Source: CBDULQ01 sp965368115 (GTDB lineage: Bacteria; Pseudomonadota; Gammaproteobacteria; SZUA-229). Taken from it: a stretch of DNA of 25,888 nucleotides. Positions 1 to 11,607 of this stretch are shown piece by piece. The notes under the pieces are model-generated. The model did not search any database. It was not told the origin of the DNA and was given only the letters and a program-made list of their open reading frames with translations. Numbering within the stretch: position 1 is the stretch's first letter; every line of letters begins with the position of its first letter. Both the position numbers and the translations under genes were made by a program. The stretch spans positions 1 to 25,888 of the forward strand of contig CBDULQ010000017.1 in NCBI GenBank assembly GCA_965368115.1, given 5' to 3'.

Positions 1-354
1 GTATTGCTTGGCAAAGGCCGCTAGCAGGCGGGTAGCGAAGTGGCTGGCGGTGGTGGCGACGGAAATGGCCAGCCGGCCGCTCTGCAGCCCCTTCATCTCT
101 TCGATGATGGTATCCGCCTCGTCCAGCAGCTGAATGATGCGCTGGCTGTAACTGAACATTTCCCGTCCGGCGGCGGTTAAATGGATTTTCTTACCCACAT
201 GCTCAAACAGAGGCAGCCCGATACTCTCTTCTAACTGTTTGATTTGCATAGAAACGCCGGGCTGGCTCAAGTGCAGGGACTCGGCTGCCTTGGTGTAGCT
301 GTTGAGGCGGGCTACCGCTTCGAGCACCTGGAGCTGGCGCAAGGTGACGTGCAT
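1..354 (-). CDS. cbbR: LysR-family regulator of the RuBisCO operon (CbbR), 5' part only
   Basis: The minus strand reads open for 118 codons from an ATG at 354 to the window edge, so the C-terminal effector domain is outside the window. The translation begins MHVTLRQLQVLEAVARLNSY and carries the LysR winged helix-turn-helix at about residues 3-62, including TKAAESLHLSQPGVSMQIKQ, followed by the linker helix. A GGAG lies 9 bases upstream of ATG 354; an in-frame ATG at 369 would add five residues and is less likely. The gene is divergent from cbbL, the classical cbbR position in autotrophic proteobacteria, and it probably activates cbbLS in response to metabolites of carbon fixation. The LysR family is clear from the sequence; the CbbR assignment rests on context and the N-terminal match. 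Confidence 0.88.
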   Translation of the reverse strand, partial: MHVTLRQLQVLEAVARLNSYTKAAESLHLSQPGVSMQIKQLEESIGLPLFEHVGKKIHLTAAGREMFSYSQRIIQLLDEADTIIEEMKGLQSGRLAISVATTASHFATRLLAAFAKQY

Positions 355-375
355 GGTTCTGGGCTCCATCAGGAA

Positions 376-412
376 ATACGACAGTAATCGTATGGTATAA
401 GTAATTATTTAT
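376..412. promoter_or_regulatory. Candidate CbbR operator: two adjacent palindromes
   Basis: Two inverted repeats sit side by side in the cbbR-cbbL gap. ATACGA (376-381) is followed by a 6-base spacer and its exact complement TCGTAT (388-393). Immediately beyond, the 16-mer ATAAGTAATTATTTAT (397-412) is a palindrome with only one mismatched pair of positions and contains the LysR-type T-N11-A pattern. The second palindrome is centred about 65 bases upstream of the start expected from the -10 at 457-462, the usual location of a LysR recognition site. Binding by CbbR is inferred. Confidence 0.55.
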
Positions 413-430
413 GACTACAATCAAAATTTC

Positions 431-462
431 TGAGTATCTTTATACATTCAAATCCCTATACT
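431..462 (+). promoter_or_regulatory. Candidate cbbL promoter
   Basis: TATACT at 457-462 is a good -10 hexamer, but no recognisable -35 lies 16-18 bases upstream. This is the pattern of an activator-dependent promoter and fits CbbR control. It would leave a leader of about 125 bases before cbbL. A competing -10-like TATAAA at 512-517 also lacks a good -35 and would place the palindromes too far upstream for a typical LysR activator. Confidence 0.35.
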
Positions 463-593
463 TCCTTTCCCATTGGAAGGGCGGCGATTAGTTCAACATC
501 ACCCCACCGATTATAAAAGCCGAAGGGAAGGACATCATCCCGCCGGCCAGGACGAAAAATCTAAAACCTTGCAACAATGCTTAGGAGGCCATA

Positions 594-2012
594 ATGGCTA
601 AAAAGTACGACGCCGGTGTTAAAGAATACCGCGAAACATATTGGATGCCGGATTACACTCCGAAAGATACCGATCTTCTGGCATGCTTCAAAGTAACGCC
701 TCAGGAAGGTGTACCCCGCGAAGAAGTTGCCGCTGCAGTCGCTGCCGAATCTTCAACCGGTACCTGGACCACAGTATGGACCGACCTGCTGACCGACCTG
801 GACTACTACAAAGGCCGTGCTTACGCCATCGAAGACGTACCGGGTGACGACACCTGTTTCTACGCTTTCATCGCTTACCCCATCGACCTGTTCGAAGAAG
901 GTTCAGTGGTTAACGTACTGACCTCTCTGGTGGGTAACGTATTCGGCTTCAAAGCCCTGCGTGCTCTGCGTCTGGAAGACATTCGCTTCCCGGTTGCCTA
1001 CGTTATGACCTGTAATGGTCCCCCGCAAGGTATCCAGGTTGAGCGCGACATCATGAACAAATATGGTCGTCCGATGCTGGGTTGCACCATCAAGCCCAAA
1101 CTGGGTCTGTCTGCGAAGAACTACGGTCGTGCCTGTTATGAAGGTCTGCGCGGCGGTCTGGACTTCACCAAAGACGACGAAAACGTTAACTCACAGCCGT
1201 TCATGCGCTGGAAGCATCGCTTCGACTTCGTAATGGAAGCGATCCTGAAAGCTGAAGCCGAAACCGGTGAGCGTAAAGGTCACTACCTGAACGTAACTGC
1301 ACCGACTGCTGACGAAATGATGCGTCGTGCTGAATACGCTAAAGAAATCGGCGCGCCGATCATCATGCACGACTACCTGACCGGTGGTCTGGCTGCAAAC
1401 ACTCAACTGGCTCGCTGGTGTCAGGACAACGGCATGCTGCTGCACATTCACCGCGCCATGCACGCCGTACTCGACCGTAACCCGCACCACGGTATCCACT
1501 TCCGTGTACTGACTAAAGTGCTGCGTCTGTCCGGTGGTGACCACCTGCACTCAGGTACTGTTGTCGGTAAGCTGGAAGGTGACCGTGAAGCCACTCTGGG
1601 CTGGATCGACATCATGCGTGACAGCTACATCAAAGAAGATCGTTCACGCGGTATCTTCTTCGATCAGGACTGGGGCGCGATGCCTGGCGTTATTCCGGTT
1701 GCTTCCGGTGGTATCCACGTATGGCACATGCCTGCGCTGGTTAGCATTTTCGGCGACGACTCCGTACTGCAGTTCGGTGGTGGTACTCTGGGTCACCCCT
1801 GGGGCAACGCCGCTGGCGCGGCTGCTAACCGTGTTGCGGTTGAAGCCTGTGTTCAAGCACGTAACGAAGGTCGTGAGCTTGAGAAAGAAGGTAAGGACAT
1901 CCTTACTACTGCCGCCAAGCACAGCCCGGAACTGGGTGCCGCTATGGAAACCTGGAAAGAAATCAAGTTCGAATTCGATACCGTTGACAAGCTGGACGTA
2001 TCTCATAAGTAA
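594..2012 (+). CDS. cbbL: RuBisCO large subunit, form I (IA-like)
   Basis: This 472-aa protein is the catalytic subunit of ribulose-1,5-bisphosphate carboxylase/oxygenase, which fixes CO2 onto RuBP in the Calvin-Benson-Bassham cycle. All key residues are visible: active-site K167 in TIKPKLGL, carbamylated K193 with D195 and E196 in GLDFTKDDEN, H286 in HIHRAMH, and loop-6 K326 in GTVVGKLEGD. They align with spinach K175, K201, H294 and K334 at a constant offset of eight. The length is normal for form I. A strong AGGAGG (583-588) lies 5 bases before the ATG. The adjacent cbbS, cbbQ and cbbO genes and the lack of carboxysome shell genes nearby suggest the cytoplasmic IA(q)-type enzyme; that subtype assignment is inference. 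Confidence 0.99.
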   Translation: MAKKYDAGVKEYRETYWMPDYTPKDTDLLACFKVTPQEGVPREEVAAAVAAESSTGTWTTVWTDLLTDLDYYKGRAYAIEDVPGDDTCFYAFIAYPIDLFEEGSVVNVLTSLVGNVFGFKALRALRLEDIRFPVAYVMTCNGPPQGIQVERDIMNKYGRPMLGCTIKPKLGLSAKNYGRACYEGLRGGLDFTKDDENVNSQPFMRWKHRFDFVMEAILKAEAETGERKGHYLNVTAPTADEMMRRAEYAKEIGAPIIMHDYLTGGLAANTQLARWCQDNGMLLHIHRAMHAVLDRNPHHGIHFRVLTKVLRLSGGDHLHSGTVVGKLEGDREATLGWIDIMRDSYIKEDRSRGIFFDQDWGAMPGVIPVASGGIHVWHMPALVSIFGDDSVLQFGGGTLGHPWGNAAGAAANRVAVEACVQARNEGRELEKEGKDILTTAAKHSPELGAAMETWKEIKFEFDTVDKLDVSHK

Positions 2013-2034
2013 TTTTGCGCATTAACGCGAGATT

Positions 2035-2065
2035 ATCCCGGACGCGCGCAAGCGCGATCCGGGAT
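2035..2065 (+). promoter_or_regulatory. cbbL-cbbS intercistronic hairpin with GNRA loop
   Basis: ATCCCGGA (2035-2042) and CGCGC (2043-2047) pair with GCGCG (2052-2056) and TCCGGGAT (2058-2065). This gives 13 base pairs with one bulged A and a GCAA tetraloop, a GNRA type. No T-run follows, so it is not a standard terminator. It more likely protects the upstream mRNA end or tunes the ratio of large to small subunit. Confidence 0.7.
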
Positions 2066-2112
2066 CCAGAATCGACTTTTGAATTTGAAATTATTTAACT
2101 GGAGTAAATCAC

Positions 2113-2469
2113 ATGAGTGATATGCAAGATTACAAATCAAGCTTGAGCGATCCTTCAAGCCGTAAGTTTGAGACTTTCTCTTACCTGCCACAAATGGACG
2201 ACAAGCAAATCCGTGCTCAGATCGAGTACATCGTCAGCAAAGGCTGGAACCCCGGTATCGAGCACTGTGAGCCCGAGAACGCGTTCCAGAACTACTGGTA
2301 CATGTGGAAGCTGCCTATGTTCGGTGAAACCGACGTAGACGCGATCCTGGCAGAGTGTGAAGCTTGCCATAAAGCACATCCGAACAACCACGTTCGTCTG
2401 ATGGGCTTCGACAACTACGCACAGTCTGCTGGTGCCTCTATGGTAATTTTCCGCGGTAAAGCTGTTTAA
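2113..2469 (+). CDS. cbbS: RuBisCO small subunit
   Basis: This 118-aa protein is the form I small subunit that caps the large-subunit octamer to form the L8S8 enzyme. It shows the family signature, including the N-terminal KFETFSYLP segment, the conserved region around PGIEHCEPENAFQNYWYMWK, and the C-terminal HVRLMGFDNYAQSAG strand. The length is typical of proteobacterial CbbS. It follows cbbL by 100 bases and has a GGAG about 9 bases before the ATG. A strong intrinsic terminator lies directly downstream, so many transcripts probably end here and give more cbbLS than cbbQO message. Confidence 0.98.
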   Translation: MSDMQDYKSSLSDPSSRKFETFSYLPQMDDKQIRAQIEYIVSKGWNPGIEHCEPENAFQNYWYMWKLPMFGETDVDAILAECEACHKAHPNNHVRLMGFDNYAQSAGASMVIFRGKAV

Positions 2470-2495
2470 TCGGCCCGGGGAAAGATCCATAATAT

Positions 2496-2535
2496 AAAGC
2501 CCCTGGCCGCATCGAGACGGGCAGGGGCTTTTTTT
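2496..2535 (+). terminator. Intrinsic terminator after cbbS
   Basis: AAAGCCCCTG (2496-2505) pairs perfectly with CAGGGGCTTT (2522-2531) around a 16-base loop, and the T-run extends to 2535. It separates the abundant cbbLS message from the downstream small gene, cbbQ and cbbO. Because the next gene starts only 25 bases later with no obvious promoter between, it probably works as a partial terminator, with the downstream genes expressed by read-through. Confidence 0.85.
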
Positions 2536-2560
2536 ATAGATACGCTATGAGGCTTCGAGC

Positions 2561-2878
2561 ATGAACAGACCAAGCAGACCCGACACCTACGTCGGCATCG
2601 ACAATGACCTATTCGGCGGCATGACTAATATTGGTAAAACCATTCGTGACGCCTGGGTATTTGGTCTGATTCCGGAAACCGAAACCTGTGAAGGCTGGAC
2701 CCTGTCCCGGATCGACGTGTTGTTACATGAGGTGAATGCCGAATGGGACAAGTACGGCTGTCTGGTCAGCAAGCTACCGCCCGAATTATTTGAACGTCAC
2801 CAGATTATTCACAAGCAAGCCGTAGAAAAGGCCCGCGAGCTGGGCTGGAGCGGCGAATACGAGACGTTCAGTGACTAA
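2561..2878 (+). CDS. Small conserved-looking protein between cbbS and cbbQ, function unknown
   Basis: This 105-aa soluble protein has no signal peptide, membrane segment or motif that I recognise. It is rich in charged and aromatic residues, with segments such as YVGIDNDLFGGMTNIGKTIR and CEGWTLSRIDVLLHEVNAEW, and its C-terminal half looks helical. The ATG follows a GAGG about 9 bases upstream. Coding is supported by codon use matching its neighbours, by tight placement between cbbS and cbbQ on the same strand, and by the tandem stop TAATAA. Its position suggests a role in RuBisCO assembly, maintenance or CbbQO function, but that is inference from context only. Confidence 0.8.
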   Translation: MNRPSRPDTYVGIDNDLFGGMTNIGKTIRDAWVFGLIPETETCEGWTLSRIDVLLHEVNAEWDKYGCLVSKLPPELFERHQIIHKQAVEKARELGWSGEYETFSD

Positions 2879-2924
2879 TAACAGATCAAGAAATTAACAG
2901 AACATCCAATTTTAAAGGTGTGTC

Positions 2925-3740
2925 ATGTCAGAAAACACAGTAGACCCACAACAGTACATTGTTAAAGAAGAGCCTTACTACGAAGCCGTAGCGGACGAAA
3001 TTGCACTGTACGAAGCCGCTTACAACGCACGCATGCCGATGATGCTGAAAGGGCCTACCGGTTGCGGTAAGTCCCGTTTCGTCGAGCACATGGCCTGGAA
3101 ACTCCAGCGTCCGCTGATTACTGTGGCCTGTAACGAAGACATGACCGCATCCGACCTGGTCGGCCGCTTCCTGCTCGACAAGGATGGCACCAAATGGCAG
3201 GATGGTCCGCTGACCACCGCGGCACGCATCGGCGCCATCTGCTACCTCGACGAAGTGGTCGAAGCCCGTCAGGACACCACCGTGGTGATCCACCCGCTGA
3301 CCGACCATCGTCGCACCCTGCCGCTGGACAAGAAAGGCGAGCTCATCGAAGCCCATCCCGACTTCCAGCTGGTGATCTCCTACAACCCGGGTTACCAGAG
3401 TCTGATGAAAGACCTCAAACAGTCCACCAAGCAACGCTTCGGTGCACTGGACTTCGATTACCCGATTGAAGAAACCGAGATCCAGATCGTCTCCAAAGAA
3501 TCCGGCGTCGACGCCGACATCGCCGGCAAGCTGGTCCACATCGCCCATCGTGCGCGTAACCTCAAAGGCCACGGTCTGGACGAAGGTATCTCCACCCGTC
3601 TGCTGGTCTACGCGGGCCAGTTGATCAGCAAGGGCATCGAGCCGGTCGCCGCCTGCAGCATGACCATGGTCACACCGCTGACCGACGATCCGGATATGCG
3701 CGATACCCTGAATGCAGCGGTACAAACCTTCTTTGGTTAA
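2925..3740 (+). CDS. cbbQ: CbbQ, MoxR-type AAA+ RuBisCO activase subunit
   Basis: This 271-aa AAA+ ATPase is the motor of the CbbQO activase, which pulls inhibitory sugar phosphates out of RuBisCO active sites at the cost of ATP. Visible motifs are Walker A GPTGCGKS (residues 43-50), Walker B ICYLDE (105-110), sensor 1 ISYNPG (151-156), and a conserved arginine in the STKQRFG stretch near residue 171. The C-terminal CbbQ-type helical region follows. The length matches the family. The start is preceded by AAAGG, and the gene lies 46 bases after the 105-aa gene. It acts as a hexamer with CbbO, encoded next. Family assignment is firm from motifs plus synteny. Confidence 0.96.
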   Translation: MSENTVDPQQYIVKEEPYYEAVADEIALYEAAYNARMPMMLKGPTGCGKSRFVEHMAWKLQRPLITVACNEDMTASDLVGRFLLDKDGTKWQDGPLTTAARIGAICYLDEVVEARQDTTVVIHPLTDHRRTLPLDKKGELIEAHPDFQLVISYNPGYQSLMKDLKQSTKQRFGALDFDYPIEETEIQIVSKESGVDADIAGKLVHIAHRARNLKGHGLDEGISTRLLVYAGQLISKGIEPVAACSMTMVTPLTDDPDMRDTLNAAVQTFFG

Positions 3741-3749
3741 TTTTTAAAT

Positions 3750-3833
3750 TTAAAAGAATGGGGTCCGCGAATGAACGCGAATACGCGCAACTAGCGATCA
3801 TCAAATGATGTGCGTGCGGACTGCTTCTTTTAA
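3750..3833 (+). promoter_or_regulatory. Structured RNA element between cbbQ and cbbO
   Basis: The gap between the two genes can fold into one long multi-part hairpin. TTAAAAGAA (3750-3758) pairs perfectly with TTCTTTTAA (3825-3833), then GTCCGC (3763-3768) with GCGGAC (3816-3821). Further inside, ACGCGCA (3783-3789) pairs with TGTGCGT (3809-3815) including one G-U; an alternative local hairpin pairs ATCAT (3797-3801) with ATGAT (3805-3809). The heptamer CGCGAAT also occurs twice (3766-3772, 3776-3782). The closing stem ends 17 bases before the cbbO ATG, so it may affect cbbO translation or act as a processing site. Confidence 0.55.
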
Positions 3834-3850
3834 TCAGAAAAGAATCGATC

Positions 3851-6187
3851 ATGAGTATTAAGCTCGAAGATTACGAAGAATTTCTCGAAAAGGCGCCGGT
3901 GCTGAGGGATGTGCTCGAGAGCACGTTCCAGGAAGCCTCCCGCGTCATGTCGCCCGCCGGTCTGGAAGAATACATGGACGGTGCCAAGGCACTGTGCAAC
4001 CTGGGCCGCGGCAGTGACGTGGTGGTTACCTATCTGCAGGAAATGCCTCAGGTCGCCAAGGAATGCGGCGAAGACATCATCACCGACTGTGTCACCGCAG
4101 CGATGAAGCTGTCTTCGATGACCTCCGGCGAGGTGATCTCGCTACTGTTCAACAGTCTGCCGTCTGCCGCCCGCAACCTGGGTGACGCGGAACTGCTGCG
4201 TGGTTATCTGACCCTGATTCACCAGCTCGCATCCACAGCCGCTCGCGGTGTACGCCCGATGCTGAACCACATGGACGAACTGCTCGGCAAACTGACCCTG
4301 AGCGGACTGCGACGCTGGGCCAATTTCGGTGCCCAGGCTTATCGTCGCGATTACGCCAACCTGACCTCCTATTTCAATCTGGAGTCCGCCGATGCCAAGG
4401 CGATGCTGCAGAAAGAACGTCGCGGCGTACTGTTCGTGCGCAACCAGCGCAAACTGAATTTCTACCTGCGCGCGTTGTGGGGCAGGGACTTCTTCCTGCG
4501 GCCCACCGGTGCGGATTACACGGACTTTCGTCCCTACATCGAAGCGCGCATCCTGCACGTGCCGGATGCGGTCGACGACATCGGCGACATTGCCGGTATC
4601 GATCTGTATCGCGCTACCGCCGCGCACATGTGCAGTCACATGTGTTATTCCACCGCGCCCATCTCCGCCGAACAACTGAGTCCGGCACAGATGTTTTTCA
4701 TCGGGCTGCTGGAAGATGCGCGTGTCGAATACAAAGCGGCCAAAGAGTTTCCCGGTCTGAAAAAACTCTGGCGCTCCCTGTTGCTGCTGGAGCATGAAGA
4801 CAAACCGGAACATGACACCATGCCGGTGCTCGAGCATGTGGCGCTGATGCTGCTGGACAACACCGCCACCTCCGACGACCAGGAACTCAACGATTTTGCA
4901 CAGCGTTTTCACGACGAAATCGAAGACAAACAGGACGACAACAATTATTCCTGGCACATGGGTATGGAGTTGTTCAACATCTTCTCCACACGCAAAGCCG
5001 TGCCGAGTTTGCGTATCCTGGAACGCATCAACATTCCGTATCGCGACGACAATCGCTACGTGTGGAATTTCGAAGAGTTCACCTGGGATACCGAGTACGA
5101 ATACATACCCGCCAGTCAGCGCCAGGTGCGCAAAACCGTTAGCGTCATGGAAATGGCCAACGAAGTGGATTGCGAACTGGCCGGCGACGACGCCCAGGAA
5201 ATCTGGACCTGTTCCACCGAAATGTATCCCTATGAAGACGACCTGGAGAACACCGCCAGCTTCAACGACATGTGGGGCAAGGAACCGGTTTCCGATCCCT
5301 TCCATTACCAGGAATGGGATTACCAGATCCAGCTGCATCGTCCCGACTGGGCGACCGTATACGAACGCCGTCAGCCCAAGGGCGACCCGGAAGCCATCAA
5401 CGACATCCTTGCCGAATACCGGCCTGTGGCCCATCGCATCAAACAGATCATCGACCTGCTGACACCGGAAGGTGTACAACGCATTCGTAACATGGAAGAC
5501 GGCGACGAAATCGATATCAATGCCGCCGTCGATGCGATGATTTCCATTCGCATGGGCGAACAGCCGAATCCGCGCATCACCATGCGCAATGTATTGAAGA
5601 GTCGGGATCTGTCGGTGGTGGTGTTGATGGACCTGTCCGAATCCACCAATGAAAAAATGATGGGCTCCGACAAAACCGTGCTGCAACTGACCCGTGAAGC
5701 GGCCACCCTGGTATCCACCGCCATCAACGGTATCGGCGACCCGTTTGCGTTGCACGGCTTTGCATCCGACGGGCGTCACGATGTGCAGTACTACCGCTTC
5801 AAGGATTTCAACCAGCATTTCGATGACGAAGCCAAGTCACGGCTGGCCGGTATGAAAGGTGGCCTGTCGACACGCATGGGTGCGGCCCTGCGTCACGCCG
5901 GACATCATCTGATGAAGCAACCGGAACGACGCAAACTGATTCTGCTGGTCACCGACGGCGAGCCGGCGGATATCGATGAACGCGATCCTCAGCATCTGCG
6001 TCACGACACCAAGAAGGCGGTGGAAGAGTTGTACAGTCGCGGCGTGCTGACCTACTGTCTGACCCTGGATCCGAACGCAGACGATTACGTCAAACGTATC
6101 TTTGGTTCCAATAACTACACCATTATCGACAACGTGGATCGCCTGCCCGAGAAACTGCCGACACTGTTCGCGTCACTGACGGCATAA
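3851..6187 (+). CDS. cbbO: CbbO, VWA-domain RuBisCO activase adaptor
   Basis: This 778-aa protein is the partner of CbbQ in the RuBisCO activase complex. The N-terminal part (about 1-560) is the CbbO-specific region. The C-terminal von Willebrand factor A domain begins near residue 585 and has the MIDAS motif DLSES at 594-598, a conserved threonine in GGLSTRMG, and TDGEP near 701-705. The MIDAS metal site is known in this family to contact RuBisCO and tether the CbbQ motor. The length is in the usual range. The ATG lies 110 bases after cbbQ, downstream of a strong RNA fold. No truncation or frameshift is visible. Confidence 0.95.
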   Translation: MSIKLEDYEEFLEKAPVLRDVLESTFQEASRVMSPAGLEEYMDGAKALCNLGRGSDVVVTYLQEMPQVAKECGEDIITDCVTAAMKLSSMTSGEVISLLFNSLPSAARNLGDAELLRGYLTLIHQLASTAARGVRPMLNHMDELLGKLTLSGLRRWANFGAQAYRRDYANLTSYFNLESADAKAMLQKERRGVLFVRNQRKLNFYLRALWGRDFFLRPTGADYTDFRPYIEARILHVPDAVDDIGDIAGIDLYRATAAHMCSHMCYSTAPISAEQLSPAQMFFIGLLEDARVEYKAAKEFPGLKKLWRSLLLLEHEDKPEHDTMPVLEHVALMLLDNTATSDDQELNDFAQRFHDEIEDKQDDNNYSWHMGMELFNIFSTRKAVPSLRILERINIPYRDDNRYVWNFEEFTWDTEYEYIPASQRQVRKTVSVMEMANEVDCELAGDDAQEIWTCSTEMYPYEDDLENTASFNDMWGKEPVSDPFHYQEWDYQIQLHRPDWATVYERRQPKGDPEAINDILAEYRPVAHRIKQIIDLLTPEGVQRIRNMEDGDEIDINAAVDAMISIRMGEQPNPRITMRNVLKSRDLSVVVLMDLSESTNEKMMGSDKTVLQLTREAATLVSTAINGIGDPFALHGFASDGRHDVQYYRFKDFNQHFDDEAKSRLAGMKGGLSTRMGAALRHAGHHLMKQPERRKLILLVTDGEPADIDERDPQHLRHDTKKAVEELYSRGVLTYCLTLDPNADDYVKRIFGSNNYTIIDNVDRLPEKLPTLFASLTA

Positions 6188-6242
6188 ACCTGGCTACGCG
6201 GGCAGGGAAGTCCGCATGTCGCGTCGGGTATCTATTTCGCAG

Positions 6243-6271
6243 AACATCTGTAAACTGAATGCGCAGATGTT
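6243..6271. repeat. 8-bp perfect inverted repeat before the 134-aa gene
   Basis: AACATCTG (6243-6250) is matched exactly by CAGATGTT (6264-6271) with a 13-base spacer. It lies 18 bases before the next start codon, downstream of cbbO. It could be an mRNA hairpin or a protein-binding palindrome; there is no T-run to make it a terminator. Confidence 0.4.
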
Positions 6272-6289
6272 GGAACAGGATTTAAAGGC

Positions 6290-6694
6290 ATGTACACCCG
6301 CCACCAAGAAGTGCCTCAGTTCGATTCCCGCCCCGGTAAGGTGGATGCGGTCTATTACAACCATGTACAAACCGCATTGAAGCGCCTGGGCCAGCAGATT
6401 CGTCTGCAGATTCCCAAACTCAAACATCTGGATCTGATCATTCAGAAAGACGCCTGGATCGTGGTCGATCGGGTGTTGAACGATGTACCCGTCGCGGCCT
6501 GGACCGATTTCGAAGTGGAAGGGCGCGACAACCTGCACGAACCGATTCCCTGCCAGATTCGATTCTTTCATTTCGCGGCGCGCATGGTACTCAACCAGAC
6601 ACTCAAGGCCATGGACGATATTCTCCTCGAACAGCTCGCCAATCTGTCGCCGGACGACGAAGCGGTGGTTTTACCCTTTAGAAAAGACGATTAG
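6290..6694 (+). CDS. Protein in the position of cbbN, function unknown
   Basis: This 134-aa soluble protein starts MYTRHQEVPQFDSRPGKVDA, has no signal peptide or membrane segment, and contains a predicted helix-rich region (VYYNHVQTALKRLGQQIRLQ) followed by a strand-like middle and an acidic C-terminus. I recognise no domain. It follows cbbO by 102 bases on the same strand. In Nitrosomonas europaea the RuBisCO operon is described as cbbLSQON, so this gene occupies the place of cbbN, but I cannot confirm sequence homology. The reading frame is closed by a TAA at 6251-6253, so ATG 6290 is the first available ATG. Codon use matches cbbO. Confidence 0.75.
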   Translation: MYTRHQEVPQFDSRPGKVDAVYYNHVQTALKRLGQQIRLQIPKLKHLDLIIQKDAWIVVDRVLNDVPVAAWTDFEVEGRDNLHEPIPCQIRFFHFAARMVLNQTLKAMDDILLEQLANLSPDDEAVVLPFRKDD

Positions 6695-6861
6695 GCCAGA
6701 CCCGGAATCGTTTTGTTGCGCACCCGCACAAAGATAATAATATTCTTTAATAAAATATTGTAACTCATTGAATATAAACGATTTATGAACTGAGTCACGA
6801 CATCTTTTACGAGGCGCTTTAGATTATTGGCCGGGAAAAAATAGAGGTTTTACCCGCCCAA

Positions 6862-6891
6862 TTCACGCATCCTCAGCAATTCGATTATACT
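6862..6891 (+). promoter_or_regulatory. Candidate sigma-70 promoter for the two kinase genes
   Basis: TTCACG (6862-6867) and TATACT (6886-6891) are separated by 18 bases and match the -35 and -10 consensus at 4 and 5 of 6 positions. Transcription would start near 6898, about 100 bases before the GTG start at 6997. Confidence 0.45.
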
Positions 6892-6930
6892 CCCTGAATA
6901 GATCTACAAAATCGACATCAATAAGACTGA

Positions 6931-6978
6931 GCCGATGTCTCGACCCGTTGATCCGTTGCCGGTTGAGTCGCTATCGGT
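6931..6978 (+). promoter_or_regulatory. Possible leader hairpin before the hybrid kinase
   Basis: CTCGACC (6939-6945) pairs with GGTTGAG (6961-6967) and GCCGAT (6931-6936) with ATCGGT (6973-6978), each stem including one G-U pair. The fold ends 18 bases before the GTG start. It may be incidental to local composition, but with the poor ribosome binding site it could limit translation. Confidence 0.3.
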
Positions 6979-6996
6979 GGCCCGGATTACAAGGTA

Positions 6997-11606
<4,610 letters not shown>

Positions 11607-11607
<1 letters not shown>

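Larger units (their letters stand above)
6695..6996. other. AT-rich intergenic region between the cbb genes and the kinase genes
   Basis: About 300 bases separate the two same-strand units. The first part (to about 6790) is strongly AT-rich and has no convincing terminator hairpin with a T-run. The second part holds a candidate promoter (6862-6891) and a leader hairpin (6931-6978), annotated separately. I see no coding frame, RNA gene or known riboswitch in it. Confidence 0.6.

Noticed and set aside
512..517. TATAAA as the cbbL -10
   Set aside because: The nearest -35-like hexamer is only 14 bases upstream, and this start would put the palindromes about 120 bases upstream, unusual for a LysR activator.
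2928..3725. 265-codon open frame on the minus strand opposite cbbQ
   Set aside because: The full-length AAA+ protein on the plus strand explains the region; the reverse translation has no family features.
4142..5818. 558-codon open frame on the minus strand opposite cbbO
   Set aside because: It lies wholly inside cbbO, has no recognisable domain and a composition typical of antisense shadow frames, with no ribosome binding site.
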